Assembly: GCA_035533075.1 (NCBI GenBank)
Contig: DATLUO010000063.1
Coordinates: forward strand, 41,386-105,385
DNA from: Pirellulales bacterium
Lineage (GTDB): Bacteria > Planctomycetota > Planctomycetia > Pirellulales > JAICIG01
Reading direction: 5' to 3'
Length of the DNA: 64,000 nucleotides
Notes under the pieces: model-generated
What the model was told of the DNA's origin: nothing
Databases searched by the model: none
The model's input: the letters and a program-made list of their open reading frames with translations, nothing else
Made by a program: the position numbers and the translations under genes
In this document: one piece after another, positions 53,960 through 62,719 of the stretch
Layout: every line of letters starts with the position of its first letter
How positions within the stretch are numbered: the stretch's first letter is position 1

Positions 53960-56527
53960 ATGCGGCTGAGTTTGCTGATCGGCGGTTTGATCGCGTTGGG
54001 TGCGGCGTCGGCTCTCGCCGCCGAAAGCGCGACGGCCACGCCCGCCATCGATTTTAATGGCCAAATCAGGCCGATACTCTCCAACCATTGCTTCCAGTGC
54101 CACGGACCGGATGTGGCGCAACGCAAGGCCGGACTGCGGCTCGATCTGCGCGACGAAGCGTTTCGGGCAACCGAGTCGGGCGTGGTGGCGATCGTGCCGC
54201 GGAAGCCGGCTGAGAGCGAACTGGTGCGTCGCATCTTTGCCGCCGACGACGAACGGATGCCACCGGCAGACAGTAACAAACGCCTGACCGAGGCGGAAAA
54301 ATCGCTGTTGAAGGAATGGGTCGCCGCCGGCGCCCCATGGCAGGACCATTGGTCGTTCATCGCGCCCGTGCGCCCCGCGTTGCCGACCGTCTCGCACGCC
54401 GGTTGGTCACGCAACGCGATCGACGACTTCATCCTCTCGAGGCTTGACCAGGAGCGGCTGGCGCCCTCGCCGCAAGCCAATCGGCCGACGCTCATTCGCC
54501 GGCTGTCGCTCGACTTGACGGGTCTTCCGCCGACGCCGGAGGAAGTCGACCGCTTCGTCAACGACGCGGCCGGCGACGCCTATGAAGAACTGGTGGCGCG
54601 GCTGTTGGCATCGCCGCGCTACGGCGAGCGAATGGCCCAAGAATGGCTCGACGCCGCGCGCTTCGCCGACACTCACGGCTACCACATCGACGCCGGCCGC
54701 GACATGTCGCGCTGGCGCGACTGGGTGATCGGCAGCTATAACCGTAACCTGCCCTTCGACCAATTCACCATCGAGCAGCTTGCCGGCGATTTGCTGCCGA
54801 ATCCGACGCTCGACCAGCTTATCGCCAGCGGATTCAATCGCAACCACATGATCAATTTCGAAGGCGGGGCGGTCCCTGAAGAATATCACACCGCGTACAT
54901 CGTCGATCGCGTGAACACGACGAGCACGGTGTGGTTGGGCCTCACGGTCGCCTGCACGCAATGCCACGACCACAAGTACGATCCGCTGACTCAACGGGAG
55001 TTCTATGAACTCTATGCCTTCTTTCATAATGTGCCTGAGAACGGCCTCGACGGACGCAAGGGCAACGCCGAACCGATGGTCAAGGCGCCGTCGCGCGAAG
55101 AGCGGCAGAAGCTCGACGAGTTGTCGCGGGCCATCGCCGAGCTGGACCGCGAGCTGGATGCCCCCATCGCCGCGGTCGACGCCGCGCAAGCGGCTTGGGA
55201 AAAGGATGCGCTGGAAGTCGGCGGAACCGATGGAAACATTCTCGATCAGAAGACGTTGTCGCAAGACGTGCATGCCGCCTTGGCGGTTCCCTCGGAATCG
55301 CGCAATGAGGATCAGCGCTCGGCGGTGCGGAAGTATTTTCGCCGACACGTCAGCAACGAATTGAAGCCGCGGTTCGACGTACTGGCGGGGCTGCGCGCTC
55401 GGCAAGCGGATCTCGACAAGGCCATTCCCACCGTCATGGTGATGCGCGAAATGCCTCAACCACGAGACACATACCTGCTCGTTCGCGGGCAGTACGACAA
55501 GCACGGCGAAAAAGTGCTGCCGGGCGTGCCCGCCTGTCTGCCTCCACTCGCCGATGGTGCGCCTGCCAATCGGCTGGGCCTGGCCCGCTGGCTGGTCGGT
55601 CCGGCACATCCGCTGACGGCGCGAGTGGTCATCAACCGCTTTTGGCAGATGCTCTTCGGCACGGGCCTGGTCAAGACGGCCGAAGATTTCGGCTCGCAAG
55701 GCGAACGCCCCAGTCATTCGGAGTTGCTCGATTGGCTGGCCGTCGAGTTTCGCGAGAGCGGCTGGGACGTCAAGCACATGCTGCGGTTGATGGTCAGCTC
55801 GGCGACGTACCGACAATCGTCCGTCGCCGCGGCGGAGTTCATGGCCAAAGACCCGGAGAACCGGCTGCTGGCCCGCATGAGCCGATTGCGGCTGCCGGCT
55901 GAAGCGATTCGCGATCAGGCGTTGGCGGCCGGCGGACTTTTGGATGGGCGGATCGGCGGAGCGAGCGTCTCGCCTTATCAGCCGCCCGGCTTGTGGGAAG
56001 AGCTGATGTCGCGTGAGGACGGAGCGAATTGGACGGCCCAGACGTACGTGCAGAGCCACGGCGCCGATCTCTATCGCCGCACGATGTACACGTTTTGGAA
56101 GCGCACCAGTCCGCCGCCGACGCTTTCGACCTTCGACGCGCCCGACCGCGAAGTCTGCACCGTTCGCCGGGCGCGTACCAATACTCCCTTGCAAGCATTG
56201 ATTCTTCTCAACGACCCGACCTACGTCGAAGCCGCCCGCAAGCTGGCCGAGCGCGTGCTGCGCGAGGCCGGATCGACCGAGGATCGCATGGAGCGAATGT
56301 TCCAGCTCGTTCTTGCTCGCCGGCCCAGCGGTCGTGAAGCGGCCGTTTTGCGGAGTATCGTTGAGGAGCAACTGGCGAAGTTTCGTGTGGATCATGAAGC
56401 GGCCGTCAAGCTTCTTTCCGTCGGCGAATCGCCGCGCGATGAGCGGTTCGAGCCGGCGGAGCTGGCCGCCTGGTCGGCGGCGGCCAGCGTGGTTTTGAAT
56501 CTGGATGAAGCGGTAACGAGAAATTAA
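53960..56527 (+). CDS. PSD1 / planctomycete-cytochrome (PSCyt1-PSCyt2/DUF1549-DUF1553) protein
   Basis: A large exported heme-motif protein of planctomycetes, usually the first gene of a DUF1553-DUF1501 operon; the electron donor and acceptor are not known. ATG 53960 gives a signal (MRLSLLIGGLIALGAASALA). PSCyt1 has CFQCHGPD within IRPILSNHCFQCHGPDVAQR. DUF1549 contains LIRRLSLDLTGLPPTPEEVD, LLASPRYGERMAQEWLDAAR and the second heme-type motif VACTQCHDHKYDPLTQREFY. DUF1553 contains ARWLVGPAHPLTARVVINRF, LLDWLAVEFRESGWDVKHML and RRARTNTPLQALILLNDPTY. The length is 855 residues. The expected DUF1501 partner lies 2.7 kb further on, behind an inserted module. Confidence 0.92.
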   Translation: MRLSLLIGGLIALGAASALAAESATATPAIDFNGQIRPILSNHCFQCHGPDVAQRKAGLRLDLRDEAFRATESGVVAIVPRKPAESELVRRIFAADDERMPPADSNKRLTEAEKSLLKEWVAAGAPWQDHWSFIAPVRPALPTVSHAGWSRNAIDDFILSRLDQERLAPSPQANRPTLIRRLSLDLTGLPPTPEEVDRFVNDAAGDAYEELVARLLASPRYGERMAQEWLDAARFADTHGYHIDAGRDMSRWRDWVIGSYNRNLPFDQFTIEQLAGDLLPNPTLDQLIASGFNRNHMINFEGGAVPEEYHTAYIVDRVNTTSTVWLGLTVACTQCHDHKYDPLTQREFYELYAFFHNVPENGLDGRKGNAEPMVKAPSREERQKLDELSRAIAELDRELDAPIAAVDAAQAAWEKDALEVGGTDGNILDQKTLSQDVHAALAVPSESRNEDQRSAVRKYFRRHVSNELKPRFDVLAGLRARQADLDKAIPTVMVMREMPQPRDTYLLVRGQYDKHGEKVLPGVPACLPPLADGAPANRLGLARWLVGPAHPLTARVVINRFWQMLFGTGLVKTAEDFGSQGERPSHSELLDWLAVEFRESGWDVKHMLRLMVSSATYRQSSVAAAEFMAKDPENRLLARMSRLRLPAEAIRDQALAAGGLLDGRIGGASVSPYQPPGLWEELMSREDGANWTAQTYVQSHGADLYRRTMYTFWKRTSPPPTLSTFDAPDREVCTVRRARTNTPLQALILLNDPTYVEAARKLAERVLREAGSTEDRMERMFQLVLARRPSGREAAVLRSIVEEQLAKFRVDHEAAVKLLSVGESPRDERFEPAELAAWSAAASVVLNLDEAVTRN

Positions 56528-56550
56528 GCCTCAATCGAAGAAAGCGAATA

Positions 56551-57306
56551 ATGGCAACGTTGTCGCGACGCGCTGTTTTTCCGGAAGGACTGTTGCGTGC
56601 CCCGGCGCTGCTCGCGAGCGGTGATCGCCTGTCACAAGCGGAGTTTCACAGAAGATACCTGCAATATCCCGACGACATCAAGTTCGAGTTGATCGATGGC
56701 ACTGTCTATCTTGCTCCGCCCACGCGTCTGCGGCACGGAAAATGCGCGAGCATGCTGGGAGCCATCCTTGGGCTGTATGAAATGCAAACTCCCGGCGTGG
56801 AAGCTGCCCTAAACGCCACGCTTATTCTCGGCCCTGAGAGCGAGCCGCAACCCGACCTTGTGCTGCGCGTTCTACCGAGGTACGGGGGGCGGACGTGGAC
56901 CGACGAACTTTTCTTAGCCGGCCCACCGGAACTCGTCATGGAGATTGCCTACAATGCCGTGGCGATCGACCTACACGACAAAAAGGACGACTACGAGCGT
57001 TGCGGCGTGGAGGAATATGTGGTCGTTTGTCTGGAAGAAGGCCGCGTCCTTTGGTTCGATCTGCCTGGCCGGGAAACGAGGAAGGTGCCAGCCGACGGCA
57101 TTCTGTGCAGTACGATGTTTCCGGGCCTGCGGATTGATACAGAATCACTGTTTCGGGGCGAGATGAAACGGCCTTTTGACGTGCTCAAGGAAGGACTGTC
57201 GTCGCTAGAGCACGCACGTTTTGCGCGGCGTCTTGAGAAAGCGACTCATCCGCGAAAAGCGACGAGGAAGACACGACCTACCCTAAGCAAACGAAGAAGT
57301 GGTTGA
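56551..57306 (+). CDS. Uma2 family (PD-(D/E)XK) putative endonuclease
   Basis: Uma2 proteins are restriction-endonuclease-fold proteins of unknown role that are very abundant in planctomycetes and cyanobacteria. Family blocks: DDIKFELIDGTVYLAPPTRL, LNATLILGPESEPQPDLVLR (core P-D), PPELVMEIAYNAVAIDLHDK (E-x-x in place of the ExK strand), KKDDYERCGVEEYVVVCLEE. A basic C-terminal tail (KATHPRKATRKTRPTLSKRR) is added. The length is 251 residues. It begins 23 bases after the PSD1 gene and is followed 30 bases later by the ATPase gene, so it probably belongs to the inserted block. Confidence 0.87.
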   Translation: MATLSRRAVFPEGLLRAPALLASGDRLSQAEFHRRYLQYPDDIKFELIDGTVYLAPPTRLRHGKCASMLGAILGLYEMQTPGVEAALNATLILGPESEPQPDLVLRVLPRYGGRTWTDELFLAGPPELVMEIAYNAVAIDLHDKKDDYERCGVEEYVVVCLEEGRVLWFDLPGRETRKVPADGILCSTMFPGLRIDTESLFRGEMKRPFDVLKEGLSSLEHARFARRLEKATHPRKATRKTRPTLSKRRSG

Positions 57307-57336
57307 AGCGCGAGCTGATTGACTGAGGACATTCAC

Positions 57337-58500
57337 GTGCAATTACAAAAGCTGTCGTTCACCGATCACCAGTCAGGCTGGCACTTGTCGGCGACCGAGT
57401 TTTTTCCCGACCTGACATTGCTGGTAGGCGTTTCGGGCGTCGGGAAGACCCGTATCTTGCAAGCGATCCGCATGTTGCGTGGGGTTGCCGATGGAAGCGA
57501 ACGGCAGACCCACTGGGGTCTTGGCTTTGACGTGGATTTCTCCGATGGCCGAAACCTATACTCGTGGGCGTGCCAGTTTGAGACGAGGCCGGCTGGCAAC
57601 GGTGAGACGTTATTGGACGATGGCCCGATTTTGGCCGACCACATGAAGGGCCCTGTTGCCCGCTCTCGCGTCCTGCGAGAGACTTTAACAGAAAACGGGG
57701 ACGTGTTGATCGAGCGAGACGCAGGCGGAATTCGCCTACGCGGCCAACCCACACCGAAGCTCTCTCCACACGACAGTGCATTGAAGATGCTCAGCCACGA
57801 AGAACGGATCTCGGCGGCGCACCATTGTTTTCAGCAGATTCTGGCAGTTGACCAAAGCGAAGACACGGATGCGTCCAGCGGTATTTTCATTAGCGGCATC
57901 GGTGGACACCTCGATCAGTATCCGACCGTCGAGGAGCTTCGCGAAAGCAGACTCAAGACCCTGGTGAAGCTGGCGATTGCTCAGGAGCGGCATCCAAGGT
58001 TCTTCGAGAGTATCGCCGCCCAGTTCATGGAGGTGTTCCCACAAGTCGAAGCCGTCCGCGTCAACCGCTTGCGCCTCGTTGAGCCTCAGGAAATACTTTC
58101 TCTAGCGATTAAGGAGCGAGGCGTGCGTAAATGGATTCATGAACCATTCATTGCGTCCGGTATGATGCGGACAATCATGCATCTGGCACGGATCGCATTA
58201 TGGCCTGCCGGCACGCTGATTCTAATCGATGAATTCGAGAATAGTTTGGGGGTTAATTGCATCGACTTTGTGACGAAAAGCCTGGTGGAGCAAAGCCGCC
58301 GGATGCAGTTTATCATCACCAGCCATCATCCTTACATCATCAACAATATCAGCCCGGCCCATTGGAAAATCGTCAGCCGCAGAGGTTCTGAAGTCACAAC
58401 CCAAAACGCCTCTGACCTGGGACTGGAGCAATCGAGCCACCAGGCATTTATCAAGTTGTTGAACTCCGAGGCGTATCAAGAGGGCATAGCGGCGGGATGA
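57337..58500 (+). CDS. AAA-family ATPase (OLD/RloA/AbiLi-like), first gene of a two-gene module
   Basis: ABC-type/SMC-like ATPase resembling the ATPase subunits of two-gene phage-defence systems. GTG 57337 is preferred because TGAGGA lies at a good distance; a TTG at 57319 is also open. Walker A is GVSGVGKT (residues 31-38). Walker B is TLILIDEFENSLG with D298/E299. The H-loop block is MQFIITSHHPYIINNISPAH (H330). The insert between them is helical and carries no recognised domain, so the nuclease is not fused but encoded by the next gene, which overlaps by four bases (ATGA). Base composition looks more AT-rich than the neighbours. The length is 387 residues. Confidence 0.82.
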   Translation: MQLQKLSFTDHQSGWHLSATEFFPDLTLLVGVSGVGKTRILQAIRMLRGVADGSERQTHWGLGFDVDFSDGRNLYSWACQFETRPAGNGETLLDDGPILADHMKGPVARSRVLRETLTENGDVLIERDAGGIRLRGQPTPKLSPHDSALKMLSHEERISAAHHCFQQILAVDQSEDTDASSGIFISGIGGHLDQYPTVEELRESRLKTLVKLAIAQERHPRFFESIAAQFMEVFPQVEAVRVNRLRLVEPQEILSLAIKERGVRKWIHEPFIASGMMRTIMHLARIALWPAGTLILIDEFENSLGVNCIDFVTKSLVEQSRRMQFIITSHHPYIINNISPAHWKIVSRRGSEVTTQNASDLGLEQSSHQAFIKLLNSEAYQEGIAAG

Positions 58501-59188
58501 ACGTTTACTTTCTTGTCGAGGGGAAACGCACGGAGCGGAAAGTCTATCCGGCATGGCTTGGGCATTTGCTTCCTGAACTTCGTCAGGTCGCACAGCCGCA
58601 AGATGCGGTAGAGAACAATTACTTTATTATTAGCGGTTTTGGTTATCCGTCGATGCTGCACGATCACTTGCCAAACGCCGTAGCTGACGTCAACAAGTTT
58701 GATCGCTACTCGCATCTGGTTGTTTGCCTCGATGCGGAGGAGTTGACCATCAACGATCGCCGTACCGAAGTCATCGAATTCAGCAAGCAACGCCGTTGCC
58801 GTCTGCTTCGCGCGGAGCTTCTCGTGATCGTTCAAAATCGCTGCCTTGAAACCTGGTTTCTCGGCAATCGAAAAATCGTGTCCCGATCGCCGCAAAATCA
58901 GGCCCTTGGCCGGTATCTCGCCTTCTTTGATGTAACCCGTGACGACCCGGAGCAAATGGGCGTCTACCGGGCTTTATCAGCCATGCCAGTTTTCACGGCA
59001 GATACCTTGAAGAGATTTTCGCCGAGCGCGGCATCCGTTACAGCAAAACACGCCCTGGACACGTGATGGAAAAGCACTACCTCGACGAATTGGTTCACCG
59101 CGTTCAGGAACGCAGTCGTGACCTATCCAGTTTTCAGTATTTCCTTGAGGTTTGCGAATTGCTTCGAGCGAGACTCTGGATACAGTAG
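58497..59188 (+). pseudogene. TOPRIM-like (DUF4276/RloB-type) protein, second gene of the module, frameshifted
   Basis: The N-terminus MNVYFLVEGKRTERKVYPAW carries the TOPRIM-type Glu (E8). A second acidic block, YSHLVVCLDAEEL, holds D79 and E81. The visible ORF runs through DDPEQMGVYRALSAMPVFTA and ends at 59066 with an unlikely tail. In another frame the expected continuation is GFISHASFHGRYLEEIFAER, then GIRYSKTRPGHVMEKHYLDE and a C-terminal helix ending at TAG 59186. The break is at about 58968-58971 in a CCGGG run (one base missing). Joined, the protein would be about 230 residues. It overlaps the ATPase gene by four bases and is clearly its partner. Confidence 0.75.
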
Positions 59189-59242
59189 AATCAGGCCGCG
59201 GTAGTTTGCTCCTTTAATAATTGAGCGAAGGAAAGAGTTTGT

Positions 59243-60724
59243 ATGACGTTGAATGCCAACCTTGCCCAACTTCTCACTCGCCGCGCCTTCTTCGGCCGCG
59301 CGGCCAGCGGCATCGGCACCGCCGCTCTTGCCTCGCTTCTCAACGAGCGGCTGTTCGCGGCGGAAAACGGTCCGTCGCCAAAGCGGCATGGCGCGCTCGA
59401 CGCGATTCACTTCACGCCCAAGGCGAAACACGTCATCTACCTGTTCATGTCAGGTGGACCGTCGCACATCGACTTGTTCGATTACAAGCCGGCGCTGAAG
59501 CAGCATCACGGCGAGGAGTTGCCCGCATCGGTGCGCATGGGACAGCGTGTGACCGGTATGACGGCCGGGCAAAAGTCGTTTCCCTGCGTGGCGCCGATGT
59601 TCGAGTTTTCGCAGCATGGGCAGTGCGGGGCCTGGGTCAGCGAGCTGTTGCCAAACGTGGCCCATATCGTCGACGACATCGCCATCGTCAAATCGCTGAA
59701 CACGGAGGCCATCAATCACGATCCGGCCACCACCTATATCATGACGGGCGCTCAGCAGCCCGGCCGGCCCAGCCTGGGCGGCTGGTTGAGCTATGGCATC
59801 GGCAGCGAGAACGACAATTTGCCCGCTTTCATCGTCATGATCTCGCAGGGCAGCGGCAACAAGACCGACCAGCCGATCTTCTCGCGCCTCTGGGGAAGCG
59901 GCTTCCTGCCGACGCGGCACCAGGGAGTGCGCCTGCACTCGGGAAACGATCCGGTGCTGTACCTTTCCGACCCGCCGGGTATCGATCGCGCCATGCGCCG
60001 TCGCATGCTCGACGGCGTCGAAGTGCTCAACCGACTGGCGGTCGAGTCGTTCGGCGATCCCGAAATCGAGACCCGCATCGCCCAATATGAAATGGCCTAT
60101 CGCATGCAGGCGTCGGTGCCCGACCTGACCGACCTGTCCGCGGAAACGCAAGACACGCTGGAGGCCTACGGCATCGACGGCGGCGGTATCGACGGCGGCG
60201 GCAGCGACGGCGGCTTTGCGCGGAATTGCTTGTTGGCCCGGCGGATGGTCGAGCGCGGCGTGCGTTTCGTGCAGTTGATGCATCGCGGTTGGGACCAGCA
60301 CGGCAACCTGCCGAAACAGATTCGCGGGCAGTGCCGCGACGTCGACCGGCCCAGCGCCGCACTCGTGGCCGACCTCAAGGCCCGCGGGCTGCTCGACGAG
60401 ACGTTGGTGATTTGGGGCGGCGAATTCGGCCGCACCGTTTACAGCCAAGGGCAATTGACCGCGGAGAACTATGGCCGAGATCATCACGGCCGCTGTTTCA
60501 GCATGTGGCTGGCCGGCGGCGGAATCAAGCCGGGCATCAGCTACGGCGAAACCGACGATTTCTGTTACAACATCGTTCGGGACGGCATGCATCTGCACGA
60601 CCTGAACGCCACGCTGCTCGAGTGTCTGGGCATCGATCACACGCGGCTCACCTTCCGCTTCCAAGGGCGCGACTTCCGCTTGACCGACGTTCATGGCAAC
60701 GTCGTCAAGCCGTTGTTGGCGTGA
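59243..60724 (+). CDS. DUF1501 domain-containing protein, Tat-exported (partner of the PSD1 gene)
   Basis: The N-terminus [20 protein letters not shown] is a twin-arginine signal. Family blocks: [80 protein letters not shown] followed by [47 protein letters not shown] and [20 protein letters not shown]. The length is 493 residues. A tandem [15 protein letters not shown] microrepeat (about 60170-60213) replaces a short linker and is encoded by 12- to 15-base DNA repeats. In related genomes this type of gene follows a DUF1553 gene directly, whereas here 2.7 kb of inserted genes separate the two. Confidence 0.9.
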   Translation: MTLNANLAQLLTRRAFFGRAASGIGTAALASLLNERLFAAENGPSPKRHGALDAIHFTPKAKHVIYLFMSGGPSHIDLFDYKPALKQHHGEELPASVRMGQRVTGMTAGQKSFPCVAPMFEFSQHGQCGAWVSELLPNVAHIVDDIAIVKSLNTEAINHDPATTYIMTGAQQPGRPSLGGWLSYGIGSENDNLPAFIVMISQGSGNKTDQPIFSRLWGSGFLPTRHQGVRLHSGNDPVLYLSDPPGIDRAMRRRMLDGVEVLNRLAVESFGDPEIETRIAQYEMAYRMQASVPDLTDLSAETQDTLEAYGIDGGGIDGGGSDGGFARNCLLARRMVERGVRFVQLMHRGWDQHGNLPKQIRGQCRDVDRPSAALVADLKARGLLDETLVIWGGEFGRTVYSQGQLTAENYGRDHHGRCFSMWLAGGGIKPGISYGETDDFCYNIVRDGMHLHDLNATLLECLGIDHTRLTFRFQGRDFRLTDVHGNVVKPLLA

Positions 60725-60737
60725 AAGATATGCCATT

Positions 60738-61667
60738 ATGAACCCAATCGCCTTCTTTATTTCGCTGTTCGTGGCCGTGGCGGCAAGCGGCATGGCGGCC
60801 GCCGCGGAGCCGTTGGTCGTCGATCTCTGGCCGGGGAAACCGCCGGGCGACGTCGGCATCGAGAGGCAGGAGAGCACCCGCATGTACGAGTCGGCGTTGC
60901 TCGACAAGCCGACCAAGCTGATTACGAACGTCAGCCGGCCGACGCTGACCATCTATCCCGCGGCGAAAAACGCGAACACCCGCGCCGCCATGATCATCTG
61001 TCCGGGCGGCGGATACCACGACTTGTTTTGGGAACTGGAAGGCGAGGAGGTGGCGGCGTGGCTCAATTCCCAGGGCATGACCGGCATCATTCTCAAATAT
61101 CGCGTGCCGCGGCGAGCGGGCGACGCGAAGGGCGAGCCGCCGCTCGGCCCGCTTTGCGACGCCCAGCGCGCCGTCAGCCTGGTCCGCAGCCGCTGTGCCG
61201 AGTGGGGGACCGATCCCCACCGCATCGGCATCGTTGGCTTCTCGGCGGGCGGCCACCTCGCCCTTGCCACGGCCGCGAATTTCGACAAGCGGACCTACGA
61301 TCCCGTCGACGCCGTCGATGAATCAAGCTGCCGGCCCGATTTCGCCGTGGCGTGCTATTCGGGCTACTTGAAGGCGAAAGACCAGGACGAACTTTCTCCG
61401 AGCATTCACATCTCTCGCGTCCCGGCCGGCATGCCGCCCGTCCTGCTCGCTCACTGCTCCGACGACAAGATCAGCGACGCGGAGCACAGCGTCATCATGT
61501 ATCTGGCTCTGAAACGCGCCGGCGTTCCCGCCGAGCTTCACGTTTTTGCCAGTGGCAACCATGATTTCGGCGTGCGGCAGAACGAAAAGCTCCCCTCGAT
61601 CTGGACCGAGCTTTGCGTTCGGTGGCTGCGCAGCTTGAAGTTGTTGCCGCCGCGCGGCGGCCGGTGA
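60738..61667 (+). CDS. Exported alpha/beta-hydrolase (acetyl-xylan-esterase-like)
   Basis: ATG 60738 gives a signal peptide (MNPIAFFISLFVAVAASGMA). Mature blocks: LVVDLWPGKPPGDVGIERQE, LTIYPAAKNANTRAAMIICP followed by GGGYHDLFWELEGEEVAAWL (oxyanion-hole GGGY), the nucleophile elbow IGIVGFSAGGHLALATAANF with the Ser of GFSAGG, and PPVLLAHCSDDKISDAEHSV (Asp) and FASGNHDFGVR (His). The length is 309 residues. It follows the DUF1501 gene by 13 bases and may be part of the same operon. Its activity is probably deacylation of plant or algal glycans. Confidence 0.88.
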   Translation: MNPIAFFISLFVAVAASGMAAAAEPLVVDLWPGKPPGDVGIERQESTRMYESALLDKPTKLITNVSRPTLTIYPAAKNANTRAAMIICPGGGYHDLFWELEGEEVAAWLNSQGMTGIILKYRVPRRAGDAKGEPPLGPLCDAQRAVSLVRSRCAEWGTDPHRIGIVGFSAGGHLALATAANFDKRTYDPVDAVDESSCRPDFAVACYSGYLKAKDQDELSPSIHISRVPAGMPPVLLAHCSDDKISDAEHSVIMYLALKRAGVPAELHVFASGNHDFGVRQNEKLPSIWTELCVRWLRSLKLLPPRGGR

Positions 61668-62155
61668 TGCAGTGAGGTCGTTGAGCGCCTCGATCGCTCG
61701 CCGCAAAGGAACCGGCGCGCAAAACAAAAGCGCCGCGCGCGAGGCGCATTTGCGGGGCGCGCCGCATCCAAAACCGGGCCAAAACGAGTCGCCTGCGCAA
61801 AACAAAAGCGACACGCGCGTGTCGCTTTTGTTTGCGCGCGGCGGCCCATCAGGGCACTGCGCCCAAACAAAAGCGCCGCGCGCGCGGCGCTTTTGTTTGC
61901 GCGCCGTGGCCACGCGGCAGGGTACACTCTCCGTAACACATTGACATATATGGAGTTATGAATTCCATCCAGAAACGGGAGTCGATGTTATCTTTCGTTC
62001 CGCGCACGAACGCCCTATCGCGGAGCGGAAGGCGACAATGAATGAATCACCTGGGCTACTCGATGCGGTAGCCGCGCGCTTCAGTGTCGGTGGCCAACAT
62101 GGCAAACTCTCCGGTCTCGGCGTTGGCCACAGCCCGCTGTGCGATTCGACAGGTT
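61668..62155. other. Gene-free stretch with a palindrome cluster
   Basis: No gene is supported. It contains three AACAAAAGCG-type palindromes (61716-61898). The 61940-62150 part shows nothing recognisable. Confidence 0.5.
61716..61898. repeat. Cluster of three AACAAAAGCG palindromes
   Basis: The first (about 61720-61755) is degenerate on its right side. The second (61801-61832) is a perfect 32-bp palindrome identical to 2477-2508. The third (61865-61898) is a perfect 34-bp palindrome with half-site AAACAAAAGCGCCGCGC. Two core types, GCGACAC and GCGCCGC, share the same AAACAAAA arm. They sit 49 bases or more past the esterase stop. Confidence 0.85.
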
Positions 62156-62449
62156 TTACGACATCGCCACGACGAGCGACTCACGCGCCTGCTGGATGAG
62201 GACGATAAGTTCGGCGACCATCGTTGATGACGGATCGGATACTTCTCCCGTCAGCAAATGCCATTCGGTCGCAAAGTGATTCGCCCAGCTACGGTGGATG
62301 TTCTCGATCAGCAGGTCTTCTTGCCGACCAACTTCGTAGTGAACCTCGTTCGTTTCCGGCAGCGGTGGCAATGGACCTGCGAGGCGATCCTGGCACAGCC
62401 GAGACTTGTGGAGAAGGCAGACGATGCCTGCCATTGACTGTGGGTTCAT
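62156..62449 (-). CDS. Hypothetical small protein
   Basis: A 97-residue product from ATG 62449 (MNPQSMAGIVCLLHKSRLCQ). It is acidic and helical in its second half (VGRQEDLLIENIHRSWANHF, then MVAELIVLIQQARESLVVAM). No domain is recognised. The start is weakly supported by a purine-rich AGAG upstream, so the gene is tentative. Confidence 0.35.
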   Translation of the reverse strand: MNPQSMAGIVCLLHKSRLCQDRLAGPLPPLPETNEVHYEVGRQEDLLIENIHRSWANHFATEWHLLTGEVSDPSSTMVAELIVLIQQARESLVVAMS

Positions 62450-62591
62450 CTCTTGATCGCCCCCCATTCTGATAGTCGATCGCCGGTGAAGCAATCCCTT
62501 TGGGCGCGTCGGTCCGACACGCCCAAGCGCGTTCAGCAGCGGAGGGCGATGCCACCGCCGCAGGTTGCCGGCGCTGGCAAACCCAAGATCG

Positions 62592-62630
62592 CGCAACTCG
62601 CATCGGTCGATGAAACCGATGCAAGTTGCG
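62592..62630. repeat. Hairpin repeat with CGATGA loop, copy 2
   Basis: CGCAACTCGCATCGGT, loop CGATGAA, then ACCGATGCAAGTTGCG form a 15-bp stem with one bulge. The same loop and similar arms occur at 16534-16568. Confidence 0.6.
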
Positions 62631-62719
62631 GAAGCGCCGCAAACCAACGACCCACGACTGGATGTCGCTTGTCGCGGTCGGTGCGGTTGGCTGCCGAGGG
62701 TGATGTCTAGGGTTGAAGC

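Noticed and set aside
54407..56395. 662-codon minus-strand ORF opposite the PSD1 gene
   Set aside because: Antisense frame of a GC-rich gene. It has no motif, whereas the plus frame carries heme motifs and all family blocks.
57337..59188. Naming the ATPase/TOPRIM pair as PARIS, Gabija or Septu
   Set aside because: The second protein does not show the DUF4435, UvrD-type helicase or HNH features of those systems as far as I can read it. Only the general architecture and a DUF4276/RloB-like start are supported.
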